From positions 485,701-549,700 of the forward strand of contig CAJNDS010000591.1 in NCBI GenBank assembly GCA_905221605.1: a DNA stretch of 64,000 nt, in the 5' to 3' direction. The notes beneath the pieces were generated by a model. That model did not search any database. It had not been told where the DNA came from and was given only the letters and a program-made list of their open reading frames with translations. Source of the stretch: Symbiodinium natans. Lineage: Eukaryota > Sar > Dinophyceae > Suessiales > Symbiodiniaceae. The position numbers and the translations under genes were made by a program. Each line of letters begins with the position of its first letter. Within the stretch, counting starts at the first letter, position 1. This document shows positions 57,801-63,490 of the stretch, piece after piece.

Positions 57801-57924
57801 ATCCAGGCCTGCACCGAACAAGGCGGTTGCAATAGGCTTCGATCGTCTTCGTGCCAAGGACATCCCACTTCTCAAGGACTTGCCTCTCAGCTTGCGCGTG
57901 AAGCTTCATCACGAGCCGCCCGGC
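46322..57924 (+). CDS. Voltage-gated ion channel gene (KCNH/CNG-like architecture), partial, at least 11 exons
   Basis: Exon-sized islands on the + strand give, in order, S2, S3, an S4 with Arg/Lys at every third residue, S5, a pore helix, S6 and a post-S6 C-linker. This is the architecture of six-transmembrane voltage-gated channels of the KCNH/HCN/CNG type, which act in a membrane as tetramers. From the first pore exon to the last C-linker exon the reading phases match at every junction. Of 13 proposed acceptors, 10 read AG|G, the dinoflagellate preference. Introns hold telomere-like arrays, MITE-like elements and a minisatellite. The S1 segment, start codon, part of the S2-S3 and S5-pore linkers and any 3' ligand-binding domain were not found. 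The joins are inferred from reading phase and family pattern, not from transcripts. Ion selectivity cannot be stated because the filter is atypical. Confidence 0.72.
46411..46542. mobile_element. Family A element downstream of channel S2
   Basis: Long terminal inverted repeat ACTTGGAGGTTCAT ... ATTGGTTAATAAGT-type ends. Flanked by TACCCCCC and TACCCCTC, a possible 8-bp duplication. Confidence 0.78.
46863..47005. mobile_element. Family A element
   Basis: ACTTGGAGGTTCATGG left, TTATGAACCTCCAAGT right. GT and AG lie at the two ends as in other copies. Confidence 0.78.
46999..47360 (+). CDS. Possible coding region, Lys/Glu/Met-rich, with one in-frame TGA
   Basis: After the right end of a family A element (CCTCCAAG|) a frame reads NDEEGEEKMMNKMKMKNKLI, then IHEALQAE, then TGA at 47100-47102. 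It resumes KYEMRMLQAEKKRKFWQPSP for another 86 codons to TAG at 47358-47360. The first part looks like coiled coil. The stop may be real (a gene ending here), a decayed codon, or sit in a missed small intron. Confidence 0.28.
47603..47638 (+). CDS. Channel exon (tentative): S2-S3 linker
   Basis: A 36-nt island after an AG acceptor, just behind a G homopolymer, reads VQSEHEGAVEL. If S2 ends in phase 2 the join gives ITGRAGVS followed by this peptide, resembling the G-x-V-E stretch between S2 and S3 in related channels. The donor is GTGTTC. The next exon, expected to carry the W-F region before S3, was not located, so this exon rests on phase and weak motif similarity. Confidence 0.33.
48454..48577. 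mobile_element. Family C element, right end truncated, with telomere insert
   Basis: CTTGGGATGTGCTCCC left; a TTTAGGG tract and G homopolymer in the middle; the right end stops at AGGACTGTTCGTGCAAG, which is the acceptor of the S3 exon. Confidence 0.65.
48578..48673 (+). CDS. Channel exon: transmembrane segment S3
   Basis: This 96-nt exon is phase 0 at both ends. It starts after the AG of GTGCAAG and stops at GTTTCG. It encodes a hydrophobic helix with the S3-type aspartate (VLSLDIVIFIVFGV), then a Ser-rich acidic loop and a W-F-W-R-K tail leading into S4. The sequence just upstream is the truncated right end of a family C element, so the acceptor seems to lie at an element edge. The hydrophobic profile is clear but S3 is poorly conserved, hence moderate confidence. 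Confidence 0.55.
48722..48775 (+). CDS. Candidate exon between channel S3 and S4, probably not in the channel
   Basis: Acceptor TTTCATCCCCAG, donor TTTCCAG|GTCAGG. The frame reads VDHPHASLLKAAPNFFP. It lies in the S3-S4 intron; including it would disturb the S4 voltage-sensor context, so it may be an alternative exon or chance. Confidence 0.2.
48808..48880. repeat. (CT)n microsatellite in the S3-S4 intron
   Basis: Pyrimidine tract within the channel gene. Confidence 0.88.
49126..49234. mobile_element. Family C element in the S3-S4 intron
   Basis: TTATCCCCCGTATACAAACAGTCCC left, AAGGGGGAACATCCCC right. Confidence 0.68.
49363..49746. repeat. Opposed CCCTAAA and TTTAGGG arrays in the S3-S4 intron
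   Basis: C-rich array 49363-49512 (about 21 units) and G-rich array 49612-49746 (about 18 units) face each other across a 100-bp island just upstream of the S4 exon. The pair could fold back in RNA as a long hairpin. Confidence 0.92.
49783..49839 (+). CDS. Channel exon: S4 voltage sensor
   Basis: The exon is 57 nt, phase 0 at both ends, acceptor GCCAAG|GCC, donor GTCGCC. It encodes ALRLMRFARLLRLHKMWHL, with Arg at residues 3, 6, 9 and 12 and Lys at 15. That every-third-residue pattern in a hydrophobic background is the hallmark of an S4 voltage sensor. It joins in frame to the S3 exon upstream and the S4-S5 linker exon downstream. The upstream intron holds two long opposite telomere arrays (49363-49512 CCCTAAA, 49612-49746 TTTAGGG). 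Confidence 0.72.
50066..50188. mobile_element. Family D element in the S4-S5 intron
   Basis: AGAAGCTCTCGCGACTTGG left followed by GTAAGTCTAC, right TCAAAAGGGCTTCCAA. Confidence 0.75.
50214..50308. repeat. CCCTAAA array in the S4-S5 intron
   Basis: About 13 perfect units downstream of a family D element. Confidence 0.92.
50366..50455 (+). CDS. Channel exon: S4-S5 linker and first part of S5
   Basis: The exon is 90 nt, phase 0 at both ends, with acceptor CCCAAG|GAC and donor GCG|GTAGGG. The peptide begins DDLLDRVKTDSF and continues as a hydrophobic helix ending RCLA. It matches the family pattern 'L-x-D-R-[IV]-x-[ST]-[DE] ... K-[IL] ... x-C-x-A' that runs from the S4-S5 linker into S5. The rest of S5 is in the next exon, across an intron made of telomere repeats. 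Confidence 0.72.
50456..50529 (+). other. 74-nt intron made almost wholly of telomere-like repeat
   Basis: The intron starts GTAGGGTTTC, runs through about seven TTTAGGG-type units, and ends in a pyrimidine tract TTTCTTTTTAG. Removing it joins RCLA to TWEYVG in phase 0, restoring the S5 pattern (C-x-A-x-W-x-x-x-G). Apart from the terminal tract, nothing but telomere-like motif lies between the splice sites. The strand is that of the gene (G-rich strand is sense). Confidence 0.68.
50530..50545 (+). CDS. Channel exon: end of S5 (3' boundary uncertain)
   Basis: After the TTTTTAG acceptor the frame reads TWEYVG, the W-x-x-x-G end of S5. A GT (GTCCAGTC) after 16 nt would leave phase 1. The frame otherwise runs on to a TGA at 50611-50613 (PVRPCMAAFLLEHGRF and a few more residues), which may be a retained-intron or alternative end. 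Confidence 0.5.
50648..50760. mobile_element. Family F element in the channel gene
   Basis: TACAGGGTGGGGCCCCC left and GGGGGCCCCACCCTGTA right form a perfect 17-bp inverted repeat. About 120 bp downstream of the S5 exon. Confidence 0.82.
50757..51040. mobile_element. Family K element, longer copy
   Basis: Shares CTTGGGAATTATTCTTGAG, CCAAGAGGAAATTAA and TTCTAAGGGGAGTATAG with 29200-29370 and 36478-36606; contains a poly(C) run. Confidence 0.68.
51050..51135. repeat. CCCTAAA array
   Basis: About 12 perfect units following a family K element, inside the channel gene. Confidence 0.92.
51158..51208 (+). CDS. Channel exon (tentative): S5-pore linker
   Basis: After TTCTCAG the frame that matches phase 1 from the S5 exon reads G-DPRWVRDMPGSST. 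A W-V pair after the S5 glycine is common in the extracellular S5-pore linker of this channel type. The exon runs straight into the left end of a family J element, whose GTACTTTACC could serve as the donor. The phase into the pore exon is not resolved, so at least one more exon is needed. Confidence 0.3.
51207..51314. mobile_element. Family J element, copy 2, in the channel gene
   Basis: Very similar to 38837-38954 over its whole length, starting GTACTTTACC and ending GAGTGCAG; followed by a CAACCCCT repeat. Confidence 0.75.
51540..51752 (+). CDS. Exon pair split by a small GC-AG intron with 13-bp flanking repeat; function unknown
   Basis: Exon 51540-51553 follows a strong pyrimidine-rich acceptor (CTGTCCCTTGGCAG). 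The next exon is 51676-51752. Between them is 122 nt flanked by the direct repeat AGGCACAGAATGA (51552-51564 and 51674-51686). Splicing AG|GC...AG|GC inside the two copies removes exactly one copy plus the insert and leaves the open frame RLGRRHRMRVVKVSC... EELFELKKLPLALL. The donor GTTTAG after 51752 is telomere sequence. The insert holds an AT-rich inverted repeat and three telomere units. It lies in the S5-pore region of the channel, but I do not recognise the peptide. Confidence 0.4.
51856..51999. mobile_element. Family A element in the channel gene
   Basis: CTTGGAGGTTCATGG left abutting a TTTAGGG unit, CCATGAACCTCCAAGT right. The frame after its AG end reads YHDDNDDKCLWRVPRDTARA before a TAA. 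Confidence 0.78.
52234..52312. repeat. (GGGT)n and (GT)n microsatellite
   Basis: GGTGGGTG tract followed by TGTGTG; produces Gly/Trp-rich and Thr/His/Pro-rich spurious frames. Confidence 0.9.
52931..52983 (+). CDS. Channel exon: pore helix, first part
   Basis: Acceptor TCCCCAG|GCA, donor CACTG|GTGTTG. The frame reads ADLDQVPFTTQYLSALH and ends in the two bases TG, completed to Trp by the next exon. A-L-[HY]-W is the usual start of the pore helix in KCNH/CNG-like channels. Reading on past the donor in the same frame stays open but loses the family pattern, so the internal GT is preferred. Confidence 0.65.
53227..53345. mobile_element. Family B element in a channel intron
   Basis: GTAACCCAGTGGTACCCTTTT left, AAAAGGGTGCCCTTATT ... 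GGTTACTGGGCTA right, within the intron between the pore exons. Confidence 0.78.
53405..53690. repeat. Nine-base minisatellite GGGTTTATA in a channel intron
   Basis: About 30 units of GGGTTTATA with GGGTTTACA and GGGCTTATA variants. It lies in the intron between the two pore exons. The unit is the telomere heptamer with two extra bases. It gives the spurious Tyr-Arg-Val frame. Confidence 0.93.
53709..53750 (+). CDS. Channel micro-exon: pore loop and filter region
   Basis: A 42-nt exon after GTGCCAG|G. Its first base completes Trp and it then reads SLTQFMPATNNIAP; the last codon (CC) is completed by G of the next exon. The join gives A-L-H-W-S-L-T-Q-F ... N-I-A-P-N-T-A-P-E-R, which matches the pore-to-S6 pattern of six-transmembrane channels in length to within one residue. 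The canonical K+ filter G-[YF]-G is absent. Donor is GTGCCT. Confidence 0.68.
54000..54078. repeat. (GA)n plus TTTAGGG array
   Basis: A short GAGAGA tract followed by nine TTTAGGG units. Confidence 0.9.
54099..54201. mobile_element. Family C element in the pore-S6 intron
   Basis: CTTGGGATGTGCCCCC left, AAGGGGGAACATCCC right. Confidence 0.75.
54626..54749. mobile_element. Family I element
   Basis: Contains AAAAAGTGCACC and ends CATTCCTAGGTTACTCTTGG-GTCTAG. A telomere-like CCCTAAA tract lies inside. Other copies: 30341-30424, 40743-40792, 43232-43345, 60098-60204. Confidence 0.65.
54835..54942. repeat. TTTAGGG array in the pore-S6 intron
   Basis: About 14 units, G-rich on +, with TTTGGG and CTTAGGG variants on the left. 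Confidence 0.92.
54979..55077. mobile_element. Family B element in the pore-S6 intron
   Basis: GTCGCCCGGTGGTACCC left and ATATGGCTACCGGGCTACCGAG right. GT and AG sit at the ends. Confidence 0.7.
55245..55335 (+). CDS. Channel exon: S6
   Basis: Acceptor ACCGAAG|GAAC; the first G completes the proline codon of the pore exon. The frame reads NTAPERVFAIFVVLIGLAVF then SSFISGVTNT, a textbook S6 with the E-R-x-F-A-I entry and F-S-S-F end. Donor is ACG|GTGCGC in phase 0. The upstream intron (53751-55244) holds telomere arrays, family C, M, I and B elements and other open islands. Confidence 0.75.
55766..55873. mobile_element. Family H element, reversed, in the S6 downstream intron
   Basis: CGGGCCTAAATAATTAGAA left, TTATTCCGACCCCTTA right, with a T/G homopolymer junction. 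Confidence 0.72.
56018..56076 (+). CDS. Channel exon: post-S6 helix
   Basis: Acceptor CAACAG|GTG, phase 0. The frame reads VNQLRQMHVDHFKTETRVK and ends in TC, completed by the next exon. It continues the S6 cytoplasmic helix as T-N-T-V-N-Q-L-R, the expected start of the C-linker. The donor GTTCCT is repeated at the start of the next exon (57047-57052). The intron between holds G-rich arrays and a C homopolymer. Confidence 0.65.
57047..57101 (+). CDS. Channel exon: C-linker helix 1
   Basis: Acceptor CAAAG|GTTCC. After one base completing Ser, the frame reads FLTQKSISVDVWCRVQRF. This fits the F-[LC]-x-x-[KR]-x-[IV]-S ... R-[IV]-x-[KR]-[YF] pattern of the C-linker. The donor GTGAGG is consensus. 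Reading on stays open (VRLFPGLLSV and onward), so the end could be later. Confidence 0.62.
57421..57471 (+). CDS. Channel exon: C-linker, GC donor
   Basis: Acceptor CTTGCAG|CTC, phase 0. The frame reads LVEPRQVVLAKKSLKEA. The 3' end is placed at a GC donor (GCA|GCCAAC) so that it joins to DIPLLKDLP in phase 0; GC donors are established in dinoflagellates. Without that splice the frame continues through NWTTLYR to a GT before a poly(A) tract. Confidence 0.45.
57859..57924 (+). CDS. Channel exon: C-linker with L-P-x-S-L-R motif
   Basis: Acceptor GTGCCAAG|GAC. The frame reads DIPLLKDLPLSLRVKLHHEP, the L-L-x-x-L-P-x-S-L-R-x-x-L-x-x-E motif that precedes the cyclic-nucleotide-binding-like fold in KCNH/CNG channels. 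The frame is open from 57734 to about 57978 without an ATG. The donor is probably GTGAAC at 57925. Exons beyond this point were not identified. Confidence 0.55.
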
Positions 57925-57999
57925 GTGAACCGAAGTAGAGAAGAGTTGGAGTTTCTAGTGTTTCGGGTCAGGCCATAGGGGCATCAAGTCAGTTAGGCT

Positions 58000-58240
58000 T
58001 TTGAAGGTCATGAAAGATCAGCAGAGCAGGATGCAACTTTGCAATGGGTTTCATCTTCTGCGTCTTCCACGAGGCACAGATTAACAGCAAAACACACCGC
58101 ATGTGAAGTCAAATTGAACTGCAATTCCGCCAGCGATGATGTTCCACCACTTCACAAGATGTTCGCGGTAGCCAAAGCTTCCAGATTTTTGCCATAGTTT
58201 TTGGAAAACTGATCATAGATGGTGTATAGTAAACAACCAT
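58000..58240. other. Unassigned non-repetitive stretch downstream of the channel exons
   Basis: No telomere motif and no clear inverted repeat. It is where exons for a cyclic-nucleotide-binding-like domain would be expected, but I could not identify any. Confidence 0.4.
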
Positions 58241-58440
58241 TGCTTAAGAGCCACCCTAAAAACAAAGGATAAGCATGCCTATAGACGATGCTATCTTTTT
58301 TTGAGAGGGGACGGGGTCTTAAACCTAAACCCCAAACCGTAGCCCTAAACCCTACATCCTCAGGATCTACATGCCTGTGCTCCTGACTGCCGGCTGGCTC
58401 ACTGAGGAGATGGTGGAGCGGCCCGGCGTCAGCCCCAAAC

Positions 58441-58843
58441 CTTGCGATCTTCCCCCTTTTAGGGTTTAGGGTTTAGGGTTTTGTTTTATACTAGCAGTCC
58501 TTGATGGGGATTGTGAGGGGGCTTAATAGGGATTATGCCAGGGGGTCCTATAATCTCGAATTAATGAAGGACTGTTAGTATAAGCGGGAACATCCCAACC
58601 CAAACCACCTGTGGACACGGGATTGGGGGACTCTTTTTGTATTTTACTTTTTTGGGTGGTTTATAAGGGGCCCGAAAAACAAATCTTGTTGCCATGTTTT
58701 CAAGCTCCAACCTTGAACTTTGAGCAGATGAGAGAAAGGCCAGCAGCACATCATCTTTATAAGCCCCAGAGTTCAGGCTGCTCATCTGAGCATCCCTATT
58801 AAGCCCCCTCAGAATCCCCATCAAGGATTGTTAGTATAAAACA
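58441..58843. mobile_element. Nested fold-back element containing family C ends
   Basis: GTTTTATACTAGCAGTCC and about 30 following bases at 58485-58540 are mirrored near-perfectly at 58793-58843. Between them is a family C right end (58560-58596) and about 200 bp of other sequence. TTTAGGG and CCCTAAA units flank the outer ends. Confidence 0.72.
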
Positions 58844-59460
58844 ACCCTAAACCCTAAACCTTAAACCCTAAACCCTAAGCCCTAAACCTTAAACCCGAAA
58901 CCCTAAACCTTAAACCCTAAACCTTAAACCCTAAACCCTAAACCCTAAAACCTTTCGGGTGCTTTGGTGTGTGTGGCACGTGGCGAATCTTGGCAAGCAG
59001 GGAAGGCGGAAGTAGGCAGACCTGAGGCTTGAAACCCTACTTGAGCTCTAAGTGGGGTGGACGTGCTGGCATACTAAACCCTAAACTCTAAACCCTAAAC
59101 CCTAAATCCTAAACCCTAGCCCTAAACCCCAAACCCTACTCATAACCCTAGTTACAATATCCCAGGAGGCTCCAAGCAGCCCTCTAGAACCTCTCAAGTA
59201 TCCTCTGCCATGCCCTGAGCAATAAAGACCCTATCACCTGCTTTCCATGGGTAGGGCAGAAGTGAACTCTTCAACTTTGCATCGGCATCGGCCTTAGGGT
59301 TTGGGGTTTAGGTTTAGGGTTTAGGGTTTTCGAAACTTGGGGTACCTTTTAGGGGTCCGTATTATATGGGGATCCTACTCTGTGGGGATCTATATTGGGT
59401 GCCAGCTATTTTCGTAAACCCCCACTTGTAACTACCCATGAAGCTTCAGAGGAGAGGGAC

Positions 59461-59594
59461 ACTTGGAGGTTCATGGTACTTACTTAAAATTTTACTTATA
59501 ACCATATTCGGGCACTAAGGGGGCTTGTAATGGGCTTATAAGTAGGGCATAAAAGTACAGTTATCATTGGTTAATAGGTACCATGAACCTCCAG
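59461..59594. mobile_element. Family A element
   Basis: ACTTGGAGGTTCATGG left, CCATGAACCTCCAG right. An open frame upstream (MKLQRRGTLG) continues in phase after the AG end (ALEPRLDEQLVLKLPGFQGD). Confidence 0.75.
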
Positions 59595-60409
59595 CAGCGC
59601 TTGAACCGAGGTTGGACGAGCAGCTGGTTCTGAAGCTACCTGGCTTTCAGGGGGATTTAAGGGGATGTGCGGGGGTTTTTGCGGAGTCAAGACCACTTGC
59701 ATGCCGTGTCTTACCATGGTCCATTTTTTTTTTTTTTGGGGGGGGGGGGGGGGTTGAGGGAAGGATTTGTTTCGGCATTTCTGTTCCGCATGTTTAACTG
59801 GCTGCCTCCCGCCGCTAAACCCGAAGCCCCAAAACCCCAAAAAAACGCCTAAACCCCCAAAACATCCTGTCGGACATACCGGGAGTTCTGAAGGGAGCAA
59901 AGCCTAAACCCTAAACCCTAAACAAGCCCCCAAGCCGCAAAGCCCCCAAAGCCCGAAATCCGCACCGCGTAAGGACCCAGAGTTGGCCCTTATGCCCTAA
60001 ACCTAGGGTTTAGGGTTGAGGGTTTAGGGTTTAGGGTTTAGGGTTGAGGGTTTAGGGTTTAGGGTTTCGGGTTTAGGGTTTAGGGTTGCGGCTTTAGGAC
60101 CCAAGCAGGTCCTGGTTCTCTTTCTGGGGGCGTTTAGGTCCCCTTATAAGCCAATTCACACCAAAACGTGCACCCTTATTACTCCTTACTCCTAGGTTAC
60201 TCAGTTTTGGGTTTAGGGTTTAGGGTTTAGGGTTTAGGGCTTGTGTCTGGCTTATCTTGAACCTCAGTATGGGGTGTGGAGAACTCTAATGCCCTAAACC
60301 CTGATGCTTGGGATTTAGGGTTTGGGGGGTCTAGGGTTTAGGGTTGAGGGCCTCAAGAGCCCACAGGCAGTGCTCCCACAGCTTTCCGAGGGGGGTTAGG
60401 AGACCGTCG

Positions 60410-60545
60410 ACTTGTGTTTTTTCTCCTTCTCATATGGTTCCTTGTCTTTTGGGCTTCTCATTGAAAGGCGGCCGCTCTCACTTAACATGCCCCAAAAAGG
60501 TGCCGTAATTTGAGAGCTGACCATATGAAGCTAGGAGAAAGTGTA
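60410..60545. mobile_element. Family M inverted-repeat element
   Basis: TTTCTCCTTCTCATATGG left, CCATATGAAGCTAGGAGAAA right. Related, more diverged copies near 3640-3780, 8660-8790, 19560-19655 and 54262-54400. Confidence 0.65.
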
Positions 60546-61199
60546 GGGCTTGGGGCGCCATGGGTTTGATCTTCATAGGGTTTTCACATGCACACGAGAA
60601 GAGCCTCTGGCCACAGGGCAACACGGTTTAGGGTTTAGGGTTTAGGGGTTTAGGGCCATTCAAGCCCACCAGGTTATGTGACAAGGTCTTTTCTGAGAAA
60701 GTCGCCACTGCAACTGGGCGGCATGCTGTTGAACGGTGACTCCGGTTCGGGTGATGTTCAGGCACTGGGGTTTAGGGTTTAGGGTTTAGGGTTTAGGGTT
60801 TAGGGTTCAGGCTTTGGGGTTGCACGGGATCCATGTTCAGGGAGCTTCTTTCTATGGCGCCCTTGGCGTTCCCCGACAAACTCCAAGCCCATCATACCTT
60901 ATCAACCCTTGCTAAACGCTAACCCTATAGATTAGGGTTTATGGTTTAGGTTTTAGGGTTTAGGGTTTAATAACCCTATAGATTAGGGTTTATGGTTTAG
61001 GTTTTAGGGTTTAGGGTTTAAGCCCTTTTCCAGCCGCGGGTTGCAAAACAAGGCCCTCCACGAGATCTTCCTGGAAGGGGCCGAGTGTTCTGAAGTGGTG
61101 TGCCTCACATGCGCTTGCGGGGGCGAGGGCTTGCGAGGGCCCTTGAGTAGGCCCCAACCCCTTCAAGGGTTTTGGGCGCAGCCTAGGGGTCTACCCTCA

Positions 61200-61600
61200 A
61201 CCCGAATAAGGTTGAATTTCAGATTCAATAAAGATTAAATTCGAATTTCAGACCTGCTTCAGCGGCCATCCATCTGCCCGTCGAGGGGGTTTAAATTCGA
61301 ATTTAATCCTCCAATGGCTTCCGAATTTAATTCGAATTTAAGCCCCTGCGAGGACCAGGGCTCCGTGTTGAGGGGGTTACATTTGAATTTAATCCTAATC
61401 GCGAAGACTTGGCTTTAAATTCGAATTTAAGCCCTGCCAGGCAGGTTTAATTCTATATTTGAATTTAATTCTCTTTCGGAATTATGGATTAAATTCGAAT
61501 TATATTGCCATACAGTCATTAGCGCGCGGGGATTAAATTCGAATTATATTACCATACAGTACTTAGCACGTTTGAGTTAAATTCGAATTCTATTGCCATG
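61200..61600. repeat. AAATTCGAATTT palindrome cluster, left half
   Basis: Nine or more copies or near copies of TTAAATTCGAATTTAA, a perfect palindrome, separated by 20-40 bp of unrelated GC-rich spacer. Three at 61486-61610 extend into a shared ATTGCCATACAGT tail. Confidence 0.88.
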
Positions 61601-61629
61601 CAGTGGTGTTGTAGAGAAATCCAAAGCCA

Positions 61630-62115
61630 ACCTAAAACCCTGAACCCCTAAGACCTCAAACTGTGAACCCAAAACCCTCAAACCTTCAAACGAAGACCTT
61701 CAAACCCTGAACCCAAAGCCCTCAAACCCTGCACCCAAAAACCCTCAAACCCTGCACCCAAAAACCCTCAAACCCTGAACCCATAACCCTCAAACCCTGA
61801 ACCCAAAGCCCTCAAACCCTGAACCCAAAAACCTTTAAACCCTGAACCCAAAGCCCTCAAACCCTGAACCCAAAAGCCTTTAAACCCTGAACCCCAAAGC
61901 CCTCAAACCCTCAACCCAAAGCCCTCAAACCCTGAACCCAAAAACCTTTAAACCCTGAACCCCAAAGCCCTCAAACCCTCAACCCAAAGCCCTCAAACCC
62001 TCAACCCAAAACAAACCCTGAACCGCAAAGCCCTCAAACCCTGAACCCAAAACCCTGAAACCCTGAACCCAAAACCCTGAAACCCTGAACCCAAAACCCT
62101 GAAACCCTGAACCCG
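61630..62115. repeat. CCCTGAACCCAAA minisatellite
   Basis: About 20 units of roughly 20-23 bp built from AACCCTGAACCCAAA plus GCCCTCA, a higher-order derivative of the telomere-like motif, set between the two palindrome clusters. Confidence 0.9.
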
Positions 62116-62227
62116 CGCGCCAAGCTGGAGCAAGGGCCGAGAGTGTAAAAACCGAAGCGTAGAGCAAGGGCCGAGCGTGCGAAAACCGAAGTGCGAGTGA
62201 CCGTGCAACCTCGTCGAACTATGAGGC

Positions 62228-62412
62228 AGCTTAAATTTGAATTTAATCCTTCCGGCAGGAAGGAGGATTAAATTCAATTTTAAGCTTAAGTGCTGTGCTA
62301 CGAGGCTTCATTTCAGGAATTAAATTCGAATTGAATCCTTCGGCCTGCGGGGGGTGGGCTGCCCGTCCAGAATGAATTAAATTCGAATTTAATTCTTTTT
62401 TGAATTTGATTT
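62228..62412. repeat. AAATTCGAATTT palindrome cluster, right half
   Basis: Four or five further copies of the same palindrome, some with one mismatch, continuing the pattern beyond the minisatellite. Confidence 0.85.
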
Positions 62413-62981
62413 TCATCCTCATCCCCCTCAACCCTGAACCCTCAACCCTAAACCCTAAACGCTAAACCCTAAACCCTAAACCCTGTTTGTAGCGGTCGCA
62501 CGGGCCGACGTCCGGAAGGAGGGAGAAAGGCTCTCGCTTTTTCGAGCCGGGTCGACGGTTGTTGTTTTAGGGAGTTGAGGGGCTTTAGGGTTTAGGGTTT
62601 AGGGTTTAGGGAGAGAAGCTTTCTTATCGACCTCTTGTGAAGGGGAACTCGCTGTACCCAATCAATTATGACACACACCCTTTCTTTAAAGATAGTTAAT
62701 TTGATTAAAACCCTAAACCCTAAACCCTAAACCACCCAAGCCCAAGTGCCCCTGATTTTCCTGTTTGGTTTTGGGGTGTTTTGCGACGCAGCCGACAAGA
62801 ACTACGCTTCTTTAGTCCTTAGTCCTATGATTCACCTAAACCCTAAACCCTAAACCCTAAACCCTAAACCTCCCAGGATAGCCGGAGGGCCACTCCGCTA
62901 CGACAGCTCCAAGCTCCATGGGAAGCAGGATGTACCGCAGGACTCGTTCGGGTGCCCGAATGTTTTTGAAATAGTTGGTGT

Positions 62982-63052
62982 TTAGGGTTTAGGGTTTAGG
63001 GTTTAGGGTTTAGGGTTTAGGGTTTAGGGTTTAGGGTTTAGGGTTTAGGGGT
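62982..63052. repeat. TTTAGGG array
   Basis: Ten units, G-rich on +. Confidence 0.92.
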
Positions 63053-63056
63053 TTCA

Positions 63057-63179
63057 GACTTAGGAGCTCCTTTCACTTAGTCCGTCGACTTAGTATCGCC
63101 TAGAAACCCAATTATACTCCCCACAATCCCACCCTTACTAACCCTTCTTACTAAGTCAGAAGAGCTTCCAAGTCGGGCT
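63057..63179. mobile_element. Family D element
   Basis: TAGGAGCTCCTTTCACTTAG left, CTAAGTCAGAAGAGCTTCC right. Confidence 0.75.
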
Positions 63180-63384
63180 CAGAGGGTTTAGGGTTTAGGG
63201 TTTAGGGTTTCGGGTTTAGGGTAACACCTTGGGGGGTGGGGGGGGGTTGTTTGCGAAGGTTTCGAATCCATCCCAGCCACACTGGCATCGCAGACCGCCG
63301 CTGTAATCCTTATGGACGAAAGAAACCCGATTCTCTACACCTCAAACCCCTGGGGAACCAACTGGAAGGTGTGGGGCTGGCAAA

Positions 63385-63490
63385 ACCCTCAACCCTAAAC
63401 CCTAAACCCTAGACCCTAAACCCTAAACCCCTAAACCCTAAACCCCAAACCCTAAACCCTAAACCCTAGCCCTAAACCCTAAACCCTGAG
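63385..63490. repeat. CCCTAAA array
   Basis: Irregular units with CCCTAGA and CCCTAGC variants. Confidence 0.88.

Noticed and set aside
57631-57912. 93-codon minus-strand ORF
   Set aside because: It overlaps the + strand exon carrying the L-P-x-S-L-R channel motif; the minus frame shows no domain.
61200-62412. CRISPR-like array of AAATTCGAATTT repeats
   Set aside because: Repeats vary, spacing is irregular, the genome is eukaryotic and no cas genes are present.
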